Part shown: piece after piece, positions 21,099 through 29,008 of the stretch
Position numbering within the stretch: position 1 is the first letter of the stretch
How the letters are laid out: the number at the start of each line of letters is the position of its first letter
Source: Bacteroides oleiciplenus YIT 12058
GTDB lineage: Bacteria; Bacteroidota; Bacteroidia; Bacteroidales; Bacteroidaceae
Assembly (NCBI RefSeq): GCF_000315485.1
Contig: NZ_JH992941.1
Coordinates: 496,001-560,000, forward strand
Length of the DNA stretch: 64,000 nucleotides
Direction: 5' to 3'
Notes under the pieces: model-generated
The model's database searches: none
What the model was told of the DNA's origin: nothing
Seen by the model: the letters and a program-made list of their open reading frames with translations, nothing else
Translations under genes and position numbers: made by a program

Positions 21099-22637
21099 TT
21101 AATATGAGGCATACTCCGGCAATGTAACTGGAAACATATCATTGGGTCTGTGTTCCTGCCGGATAACATTGAGCATCTGTTTCACAATATCCGGATGTTG
21201 CGTCGCTATATCGTTATCTTCGTGAATATCCTTTGCAAGGTCGTACAGATGAGGCTTACCTTTCTTAACTACCAATTTCCAGTCCCCCATACGAACAGCC
21301 ATCTGGTCGGTTTCGTGGAATTCCCAATATAGGAAATCATGTTTCTGCTGTTTGCCGGCATTGCCTAATAAGGTAGGGGCAAAAGAGAGGCCATCGAAAC
21401 AATCCCCCTCTAATTTCTTATTGATATACTTCTTCGGGAATCCCTTGTCACCCATTAATTCGCAGAATGTAGGCATGACATCATAGAATGCTAACTGGTG
21501 GTCGTTTACCGAACCAGCGGAGATACGTTCCGGCCAGCGCACAATGAAAGGAATCCGGATGCCACCTTCATAACACTGTCGTTTCAGACCACGCAGTTTT
21601 CCATCCCGTCCGAAGAATTCCGGGTCTGCTCCGCCCTCTTCGTGAGGTCCGTTGTCGCTGCTGAAAATGACGATGGTGTTCTTGTCCAGTCCTTTTTCTT
21701 TTAATTTTTCCATAACTTCGCCCACGTAATAATCCAAACGGGTAATCATACCGGCAAACTGTGCATGGGTATGTTCTGTGGCATTATAGCGACCACCTTC
21801 AACCCCTCCCCAGGTTTTATCTCTAAAGAACTTTTTCTTATAACCTTTCAAGATGGAATCATTCGGCTGTACAAGTTCTGCATGCGGCAAGGTATAGGTG
21901 AAGAAGCCATAGAAAGGTTGGTTGCCATCCTGTTCGTCCAGCCACTCCAGCGCTTTACGGTGAATCAGGTCGGCCGAATATTGTGTACGTTTCCTGTAAT
22001 CATCGCCAAACATCGGATAGTTGATATTATCCTCCAACAGAATACGTACAACTCCTGTATCTCCTTCCTGCGTACTGTATCTGTTCAGAAAGTTAGGGTA
22101 ATATAAATGAGCTTGAAACTGGCATATATAGCCATAGAATTCATCAATCCCCCGATTATCCGGCGTGGAACAAGAGCCTTCATAGCCACCTGCCCATTTG
22201 CCGAATACTCCCGTTGTATAACCGTTCTTTTTCATAATCTCAGGAAGAATGATATGATTTGCATCGTATGGTTCCTGACCGACAACGGTAAATTCATCAT
22301 TAATTCCATACTTTACAGTAGGAACTCCCTTCCAATACTCTTTGTTTCCACGCACATGAGTGTGCCCTGTATGTTGCCCCGTCATCAGCGAAGCACGGGA
22401 GGGAGCACTCACCGGACTACCGGCATAAGCCTGAGTAAACAGCATGCCTTCGGCTGCCATACGGTCTATATTAGGTGTTTGGATATATTTCTGTCCGTAA
22501 CATCCTAAATCCCCGTATCCCATGTCATCGCAGAGAATGAAGATTATGTTAGGTTTGGAATTCTCGTTTGCCGCATTACCACACAAAGAAACAGCAGCCA
22601 ACAGGCCTGTTCCTAATGTCATACCTATATATTTCAT
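21099..22637 (-). CDS. Secreted S1 sulfatase
   Basis: A 512-residue formylglycine sulfatase with a cleavable signal peptide (about residues 1-23). The Ser-type core motif is SAPSR at 77-81, the metal site includes DD at 37-38, and SSDNGPHEEGG (near 330) and GKWAGG follow the usual arylsulfatase pattern. It is downstream of the unusual GH2 (31-base gap) in a two-gene operon controlled by the element at 25409-25472. The two genes converge on the HTCS gene across the palindromic array. A galactose- or GalNAc-sulfatase role is plausible given its GH2 partner, but the subfamily is not resolved here. Confidence 0.92.
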   Translation of the reverse strand: MKYIGMTLGTGLLAAVSLCGNAANENSKPNIIFILCDDMGYGDLGCYGQKYIQTPNIDRMAAEGMLFTQAYAGSPVSAPSRASLMTGQHTGHTHVRGNKEYWKGVPTVKYGINDEFTVVGQEPYDANHIILPEIMKKNGYTTGVFGKWAGGYEGSCSTPDNRGIDEFYGYICQFQAHLYYPNFLNRYSTQEGDTGVVRILLEDNINYPMFGDDYRKRTQYSADLIHRKALEWLDEQDGNQPFYGFFTYTLPHAELVQPNDSILKGYKKKFFRDKTWGGVEGGRYNATEHTHAQFAGMITRLDYYVGEVMEKLKEKGLDKNTIVIFSSDNGPHEEGGADPEFFGRDGKLRGLKRQCYEGGIRIPFIVRWPERISAGSVNDHQLAFYDVMPTFCELMGDKGFPKKYINKKLEGDCFDGLSFAPTLLGNAGKQQKHDFLYWEFHETDQMAVRMGDWKLVVKKGKPHLYDLAKDIHEDNDIATQHPDIVKQMLNVIRQEHRPNDMFPVTLPEYASY

Positions 22638-22668
22638 GTTTAATATGTTTTCTAAATTAATTATTCAG

Positions 22669-25347
22669 TCACTTACTCTTCTCACCGAAATCCTCTTGTT
22701 GCTGCTCCACCTCCTTCAGTCTTTGAGCATTCTGCTCTTTCAGAAGCTGTTCCTGTTCCAACTCCGCAGCCGATTTTGCAGATATTCCGGTAGATTGCAA
22801 AGAAGATGAACCGGCGATCAGCGCTGCATCTTTCTCCGAATAAACCAACGGATGGGCGGCAGAATAGCTTTCCAACTCCAAAACAGCACTTACAGGCATT
22901 TGCGAACCTTCGAACAACACGCTCGCCGTTATCTTTATCTTCCCCGGCTTCAAAGTGGACTGTATCAGCACCGGAGCCGTCCCCCACCTTACCGGAGCGG
23001 GATTTGCCAATATTCCGGCATCACCCAGAATACGCCCTTCACCTTCCACATGGAACTTCACATAGTAGTTGTTCAGGCGTTTGATATTTCCGTTCTTATC
23101 GGCTATGGCAGCTACTACAGTGACAAAATCGGAGCCATCAGCTTTCAGGTTCACATTCTCATTGTCAACCCAAAGCAATACTTTTTCCGGACGACGGGCG
23201 GGATGCACTTCGTGCGTAGCAACCACTTTACCGTCTATCAAGCCTTCTGCCCGCAGGAATACTTCATCCTGCTTTTTCTTACGTGACATTGCTTTATCAG
23301 TCATGAAATCGTAGACATCGGGGAAAGTGATAACAGGCGAAGGCATACCTTCTTTAACTACCGGTTTATTATAAGTATAAGTCTTTCCATCCTTCAGGAA
23401 AGTGAGGCGCACTTCGTCACAATTAAAGTAAACAGTCACATCCTTACTGGAGAATGGTGTCATCTCATGAGCAATATAAACCATCGGGCCGGTTTCAAAA
23501 AGCCGTTCCTCTTTCTGGGGCGAACGCTGGGCCTTGAACATATAGTAAGAATACTTGGGCTGGCGAAATACATCCATCAGCCCGCCATAAAATGGATCGG
23601 GATGATAGCCACGCTGATGGTCGAACGAATGCCACAGACAGCCGCCCACATGTTGGCGGGGAGTACGATAAAGAGCATCGTAACAGGTGAATGTATAAGT
23701 AGGGTTTGCATAATGTTGTGCCTGGATAAGCATAGGTTGTTCGCCCCAATTGCGGGCTACGCGGCTGGGAGAGTTATGCGAACTCCAGTCGTCTACATTA
23801 TCACCCCATTCACGGGTGAAATAGGTTATCTTTGGGTCAGCATCCTTATCCCCCCACGACTTGCCATCGTAAGAGGGATGAGTGAAAAGTATAGGAAAAT
23901 GTTCGCGCCCGCGTGCACCGCTATCGCAACCGGAATAGCAATATGGGTAAGGATATTCCTGGTCTACAATATCACGGGTGTTCTTGGCGAAGTCTTCCGG
24001 ATACCAGGTTTCATTGAGGATAGGTTCCCACATCCACACACAAGCATGGTTACGGTCGCGCCGCACAAGATTACGGATATCGCTATATACACGTTGCGCA
24101 AATTCGGGAGCGTCATTCCAAAACTGCCAGCCCGGCGTATTGACAATTACAAACAGCCCAAGCTCGTCGCATGCATCCATAAATGCCGGGTCTTGCGGAC
24201 AATGGGCGTTACGGATTACTTTCATTCCGGCATCACGCAGTTTCTTCGCATCACGCCAATGAATACTGTTAGCAACGGCATTGCCTACCACCGCAAAATC
24301 CTGATGGCGGTTAGCACCGATCAACGGGCTTTCATAAGGTTTGCCATTCAGCCAGAAACCATCCTTGCCCTTAAACTCTACGCTACGGATACCGATACGG
24401 CGGCGATAACCGTCCACCACATTGCCTTCGCGGTCGCGGATGCGTACTATCAGATTATATAAGGTGGGAGTTTCCGGACTCCACAGCATCGGGTTCTTCA
24501 CCGTGATTTTATCTTTCGAGGTAAAGGCTTTCCCCGGACGTACCTGTATCTTATCATTCAGAAACGCAACCTGTGTACCATCCGGCTGCTGCAACTCATA
24601 TTCCACAACGCCCGTAAAGGCTTTGCGGCTGTCATTGCGCACATGCGCTTTCAGTAACACTTCGGCTGAGGCATCCGACACCTTATCATAGGCCACAAAC
24701 AAGCCACCGCCTGCTACTTCGTTCTCAAAGTTCGGGTCAGTGATAAAGACCGGATTATGTGCTATCAACCAGCAATCACGATAGATACCGCCGAAATAGG
24801 TAAAGTCGAGCACATCCTGCGCCTTTCCGGGGGGATAGGTCTTATCATCGCTGTTATCCGCCCACACGGCTATCACATTGTCCTCTCCCCAGTTCAATAC
24901 GTCAGAGATATCGACCACCACAGGCAGATAACCGCCAAAGTGTTCGGTCAGCAACTTCCCGTTGACAAATACCTTACTCTTTCCCATGATGGCTTCGAAG
25001 TGCAGGAAGAGTTTCTTCCCTTTCAAAGCATCTGCGGGGGTGAAGTGCTTGCGATACCAGACTTCTCCCTGATAGTTGATGCAGCCACTGGCTTCCGTAG
25101 GCAGATATTCAATGCCATTGGGAAGGGAGACTACCGTCCATTCCGCATCATCAAAGTTCGTGGCCTCAGCACCCTCAACCGCTCCTTTGTAAAAGCGCCA
25201 AGCAGGATTCATGGAAAACACTTCACGCCCGGAATTGGGCAGTTGGAAGAAACCGGCAGTAGAAAACTCGGGTTGATGAGATGCCTGCACAACACAGCTG
25301 GGAATTAGCAATAAGGAGATTAGGATAAAATGAATGATTCTCTTCAT
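22669..25347 (-). CDS. GH2-family glycosidase with Glu/Gln-rich tail
   Basis: An 892-residue exported GH2 enzyme, different in architecture from the LacZ-type enzyme in the first operon. Sugar-binding domain at about 45-200, Ig-like domain to about 325, catalytic barrel at about 335-620 with probable acid/base Glu446 (PILNET) and nucleophile Glu513 (TREWGD), then Ig/Big-like C-terminal modules (about 640-850). The last 35 residues are a charged, Gln/Glu/Lys-rich helix likely to form a coiled coil, unusual for a periplasmic GH2. GH2 covers beta-galactosidases, beta-glucuronidases and beta-mannosidases; the pairing with a sulfatase suggests a beta-galactosidase active on sulfated or desulfated galactan ends, but this is inference. 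First gene of its operon. Confidence 0.88.
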   Translation of the reverse strand: MKRIIHFILISLLLIPSCVVQASHQPEFSTAGFFQLPNSGREVFSMNPAWRFYKGAVEGAEATNFDDAEWTVVSLPNGIEYLPTEASGCINYQGEVWYRKHFTPADALKGKKLFLHFEAIMGKSKVFVNGKLLTEHFGGYLPVVVDISDVLNWGEDNVIAVWADNSDDKTYPPGKAQDVLDFTYFGGIYRDCWLIAHNPVFITDPNFENEVAGGGLFVAYDKVSDASAEVLLKAHVRNDSRKAFTGVVEYELQQPDGTQVAFLNDKIQVRPGKAFTSKDKITVKNPMLWSPETPTLYNLIVRIRDREGNVVDGYRRRIGIRSVEFKGKDGFWLNGKPYESPLIGANRHQDFAVVGNAVANSIHWRDAKKLRDAGMKVIRNAHCPQDPAFMDACDELGLFVIVNTPGWQFWNDAPEFAQRVYSDIRNLVRRDRNHACVWMWEPILNETWYPEDFAKNTRDIVDQEYPYPYCYSGCDSGARGREHFPILFTHPSYDGKSWGDKDADPKITYFTREWGDNVDDWSSHNSPSRVARNWGEQPMLIQAQHYANPTYTFTCYDALYRTPRQHVGGCLWHSFDHQRGYHPDPFYGGLMDVFRQPKYSYYMFKAQRSPQKEERLFETGPMVYIAHEMTPFSSKDVTVYFNCDEVRLTFLKDGKTYTYNKPVVKEGMPSPVITFPDVYDFMTDKAMSRKKKQDEVFLRAEGLIDGKVVATHEVHPARRPEKVLLWVDNENVNLKADGSDFVTVVAAIADKNGNIKRLNNYYVKFHVEGEGRILGDAGILANPAPVRWGTAPVLIQSTLKPGKIKITASVLFEGSQMPVSAVLELESYSAAHPLVYSEKDAALIAGSSSLQSTGISAKSAAELEQEQLLKEQNAQRLKEVEQQQEDFGEKSK

Positions 25348-25408
25348 AAGGATAGTATTATTTTTAGGTTTACATAACTCGATGCAATGACAACAGCCCT
25401 CGACATCC

Positions 25409-25472
25409 GATGCAAAAATAGGGCAAAACAGAAAAACACGATTACAATAATCGCTATTTTTAATCCAATTTT
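25409..25472 (-). promoter_or_regulatory. Promoter/operator of the GH2-sulfatase operon
   Basis: The minus-strand -7 element TATTTTTG (25420 to 25413) fits TAnnTTTG and lies 65 bases before the GH2 start. Further upstream (25443-25472) is the core AATAGCGATTATTGTA on the minus strand, which matches the susC1 operator at 15 of 16 positions. The -7 region and the spacer are also similar (GATGCAAA and AAACAGAA on the plus strand in both). Shared control by the PUL1 HTCS is the simplest explanation. Confidence 0.62.
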
Positions 25473-25513
25473 ATCCAATTATCATTTAGAAATACAATAA
25501 ATGCTACCCAAAC

Positions 25514-25551
25514 AGTTATATCAGACAGATCACATTCCACCTGATATAACT
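25514..25551 (-). terminator. Hairpin after the PUL2 operon
   Basis: AGTTATATCAG at 25514-25524 pairs perfectly with 25541-25551 (11 bases, 16-base loop) just past the end of the last PUL2 gene. There is no strong T-run on the minus strand, so termination may be weak. It also separates PUL2 from the PUL1 GH2 operon promoter. Confidence 0.45.
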
Positions 25552-25562
25552 CTAACGACAAA

Positions 25563-28500
25563 TTATTCTGTTTTTACAATTCGGACACCAAAGATTCTTC
25601 CTATCATCTTTTCCTTATGAGATTGAAAAGAAACACTGACCTTGTCTTTTTCCGAAGTATATTCAAGAGGAATATCTATTTTCATATCATAAAGCTCTTC
25701 CGAACGCTGAGCTTTCAAAGTGATTGTTTTCAGAAGCCTGCCGTCCACATAAATGTCAAAAGAGCAAGATTCCCCATCACTTCCGCAATAGGTTGAGACC
25801 AATTGCAAAGGAGTATTATCTATGACCTTCATATCGAAAGCAAACCAACCGTTATTCCAGCTGAGCCGGAATTTACGTCCTATAAGCTCACCCACAGCCG
25901 TATCTTTTCCCCGCAGGTTATGTTCCCTTTCCGGTTCCATTTCACCTAACTGTATGAAGTCAACCGTTCTCTTCTTCAACTCTTCCTGTTCCCGAAGATA
26001 GTTCCGGTATGCCTGTTTCCTTTTCTCCCAACCTGCTGTATCAAAAACATCGAAATATACGATATATCGTTCGTTATACAAAGTATAAAAAGGAGCTAAA
26101 GTAATATCAGACAATTCTCCTATATTCTGAGTTCTGAACAAGACACTGTCCTGAGAGATTCTGCTTACCCACTCGTTCACCGGCTTATCATCAACAATCA
26201 AAACCGGTATATCTTTCACCGGATCTATCTTTTTGTTTCCCAATTTACCAGCCAGTACCAAAGGACCATACTTTATTGCCAACCTATTCGGGTTATCGGG
26301 AGTAGGTTCAGTGTATACAGGCATATCAAAATGGATTTCAATGATGTCGTTTTTCTTCCATTCTCCGGTAATCTCAAGATACATTCCCGGAATGACCGGA
26401 TTATCAATCTTTCTTCCATTTACTTTCACTTCCGTTTTCGCGGTTGTCCAGTAAGGCATTCTAAAAAACAAAGATGCCTTCTTAGGCTTGGATGAGTTTA
26501 TTGTAAACTTTACCTTCCCGTTTTTCTCATAAGCTCCCTCCTGCCTGATGGTTATCCCAGTTTCTTCCCATGTCAAGGCTGACGGTATATAGAGATTCAC
26601 CAGCAAATTGTTTTTCCGTCCCTTAAAGTAAATAGCTTCTCCATAGCGGGCATGGTTCTCAAAACCCGTTCCCACGCAACAGGTAAATGTTTCGAATGCA
26701 CTGCTATACCCCTTCTTACCACCTGCCACCAGCGGAACATAGTAAGTAGTCATTCCGGTTTCCGGGTTTTGCGATGCCAGAATGTGATTATACAAAGCTT
26801 TCTCATAATAATCCCCGTATTTCGTATCGCCCGTTTCAGCGAGAAGCATCTTGGTCAGCTTCAGCATATTATAAGTGTTACATGTTTCCGCAGTCCTGTC
26901 ACTCAACCGATTGGACAGTATTCCTTTAGGCCCGAAGTGTTCACCATCTCCATTTCCACCTATGCAGTAAGTATGATTCTTCACTACAGTCTCCCAAAAG
27001 AAGTGGGATTTGACTTTGTCTTCTTCACTATGAGTAAGCTGATGTCTCCTTTCCAACCCTACGACCTTCGGAATCTGAGTATTGGCATGTAAACCAGCCA
27101 AAGAATCCACTTGATGAGAAAGGGGAGAGAAAAATTGCTTATGGTCGAACCAATGGCTCATATCAAGATACTTCTTATCACCAACAATAGAATAAACATT
27201 AGCCAATACCTCCAGCATCCCGCCATGTTCGCAAGCCAGCATTTTCTGCCATTGCTCATCGTTCAGATTTCCGAACTGGCGATATGCCCAGTCGCACAAA
27301 TTCACAAGAACGGTCTTTGCCTTCTCATTTCCCGTATAGATATAGATGTCATAAAGTCCCGCAAATAACTTATGGAGAATAAACCAAGGCACTATTCCCC
27401 CGTTCAGGTCAAATCCGGTAGAACGGATATCTCCCCTGCCGACTTGTGTCCAAATGCTATCCTCAACACTGCCAATATAACCGGTTCCTCTTGCTTTCTG
27501 ACATCTTTCCAGCTCGTTGATAACATAGTCTGTCCGTTGTTTGAACTCTGGTTCCCCCGTCGATGCCCACATCATGGCGCATGCAGACATATAATGCCCT
27601 AAGCCTCTTCCACCTCCCCTATGTTCTTCCCAGCCGCCATAATTTTCTCCTTTAGGCGGTAACCCCGCATTCTTATGAAACCTATGCAACAAACGGTCAG
27701 GGTCAAGGCTTAACAGCCATTTGGCATCTAATTGCTGAGCATGTTTAAAAGGGCTTGGAAGCAGTCTGACCTGACTCAACCGAAAAGGTTCCAATTGATC
27801 CGGGATATGACTCTTATACGAACTATGAATTGCCGGTTTCCTCTTCAAAGCACGAAAATCATGAATACGATGGAAAGTCAGGTAATTGGCATCATGTTGT
27901 CTCGGTGGATTTCCCGTTTTATCCCTCCACGCCGTGCGGGAGACGAAAATGATATCCTCTCCATCAAATTGCCAGTCAACATATTGAAAGCCATACAGCT
28001 CCGGATGTCCGCACGTCAGTAAAGTATCTTTAATGCACCATTCCTTCAGGTCGTTTGAGTACATCAGCACCTGTGTATTACGTATCCCTCCATTGTCTGC
28101 CCCGGAACGATCTTTCTGTAATACAAAGTTAGATAACGTCCAGTACTTCCTGCTTTTCTTATCGTAACGAATGGTGAACTTCTTTGAAGCACCCGGCAAT
28201 CTTATAAAGTCTGTTAGAGGATCAAATGTCATCGTCCTCCCGTCTGCTGAAACCGAAACCATCGCAGCCAAATCATCCGGGTTATAAGCTACCCGCAGAA
28301 TATCCTTCACTTCCCCTTTGGGAGTGACTACGGCATTGCCTTCCAGCCATGCCGTAGCCCCTTCTTTCCAGGAAGAATCATACTTGATTTCATTACTAAA
28401 AACCCACTGTGCCGCATCCAGCAAGTCAGCCTTGCAGGAGATAGAAGTCATCAACGCAGAAAAAGGTCCCCACCCCCAGGCCTGTCCCATATTCTCCATC

Positions 28501-29006
28501 GCACGCCAGTACTTCCCTTTATGACGAACCACCGGAACGGGTGCGCAATGATAAAAGCCACGGCGAATAAGACCGGACTTTTCGTCTTTGGGGTCTGTCC
28601 ATGTACGCCCGTAATCCAATGACTTACGGACTACAAAGTCACCGTATCCGATCGTTTCCCTGGGCTTGATACCTATCAGATATAATTCTTCGCCACGGTT
28701 AAACAACGTAGCCCAGGTCAGGAGTTTTAGCTCCGCTATCCGTTCCCAGGTGTTTCCATGGTCTTTGGATATATAGACATACGTATCTGACAGTTTTTTA
28801 CCAAAGTAATCATGCGAAGCTATATAAGTGCCGTCCGGCATAATAACGATACTCGGTGAGCCGACATATTCATGGGTGATTGCCGGTGCATTGTGTATCA
28901 CCACTCCGGGCGGGTTTATATCATATTCCTGAGCCATACCCGCAGAGCATCTCCACACAAGCAACAAGCTGATTATGATAACTTCCTTCAATCCTTTCAT
29001 TCTCAT
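25563..29006 (-). CDS. Sialidase-like propeller fused to a GH127/GH146-type enzyme
   Basis: A 1147-residue exported protein with two parts. Residues about 27-395 form a sialidase-fold propeller, with the opening motif YVGSPSIVIMPDGTYIASHD and two good Asp boxes (SKDHGNTW at 80-87, SLDYGRTW at 129-136). Residues about 405-1147 are a DUF1680 enzyme of the GH127/GH146 beta-L-arabinofuranosidase type: the zinc and nucleophile cysteine set is present as ETC at 707-709 and CC at 776-777, followed by a beta-sandwich and a C-terminal module containing LGEMEPEREHNLRGKD. That part is paralogous to the whole upstream gene. The start is two bases after the upstream stop, so translation is probably coupled. 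Whether the propeller is catalytic or only binds glycan is unknown; residues for sialic acid binding were not identified. Confidence 0.88.
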   Translation of the reverse strand: MRMKGLKEVIIISLLLVWRCSAGMAQEYDINPPGVVIHNAPAITHEYVGSPSIVIMPDGTYIASHDYFGKKLSDTYVYISKDHGNTWERIAELKLLTWATLFNRGEELYLIGIKPRETIGYGDFVVRKSLDYGRTWTDPKDEKSGLIRRGFYHCAPVPVVRHKGKYWRAMENMGQAWGWGPFSALMTSISCKADLLDAAQWVFSNEIKYDSSWKEGATAWLEGNAVVTPKGEVKDILRVAYNPDDLAAMVSVSADGRTMTFDPLTDFIRLPGASKKFTIRYDKKSRKYWTLSNFVLQKDRSGADNGGIRNTQVLMYSNDLKEWCIKDTLLTCGHPELYGFQYVDWQFDGEDIIFVSRTAWRDKTGNPPRQHDANYLTFHRIHDFRALKRKPAIHSSYKSHIPDQLEPFRLSQVRLLPSPFKHAQQLDAKWLLSLDPDRLLHRFHKNAGLPPKGENYGGWEEHRGGGRGLGHYMSACAMMWASTGEPEFKQRTDYVINELERCQKARGTGYIGSVEDSIWTQVGRGDIRSTGFDLNGGIVPWFILHKLFAGLYDIYIYTGNEKAKTVLVNLCDWAYRQFGNLNDEQWQKMLACEHGGMLEVLANVYSIVGDKKYLDMSHWFDHKQFFSPLSHQVDSLAGLHANTQIPKVVGLERRHQLTHSEEDKVKSHFFWETVVKNHTYCIGGNGDGEHFGPKGILSNRLSDRTAETCNTYNMLKLTKMLLAETGDTKYGDYYEKALYNHILASQNPETGMTTYYVPLVAGGKKGYSSAFETFTCCVGTGFENHARYGEAIYFKGRKNNLLVNLYIPSALTWEETGITIRQEGAYEKNGKVKFTINSSKPKKASLFFRMPYWTTAKTEVKVNGRKIDNPVIPGMYLEITGEWKKNDIIEIHFDMPVYTEPTPDNPNRLAIKYGPLVLAGKLGNKKIDPVKDIPVLIVDDKPVNEWVSRISQDSVLFRTQNIGELSDITLAPFYTLYNERYIVYFDVFDTAGWEKRKQAYRNYLREQEELKKRTVDFIQLGEMEPEREHNLRGKDTAVGELIGRKFRLSWNNGWFAFDMKVIDNTPLQLVSTYCGSDGESCSFDIYVDGRLLKTITLKAQRSEELYDMKIDIPLEYTSEKDKVSVSFQSHKEKMIGRIFGVRIVKTE

Positions 29007-29008
29007 AA

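Noticed and set aside
23467..24462. A 331-codon plus-strand frame opposite the second GH2
   Set aside because: Antisense to a gene with conserved GH2 catalytic residues and shows no domain or signal of its own.
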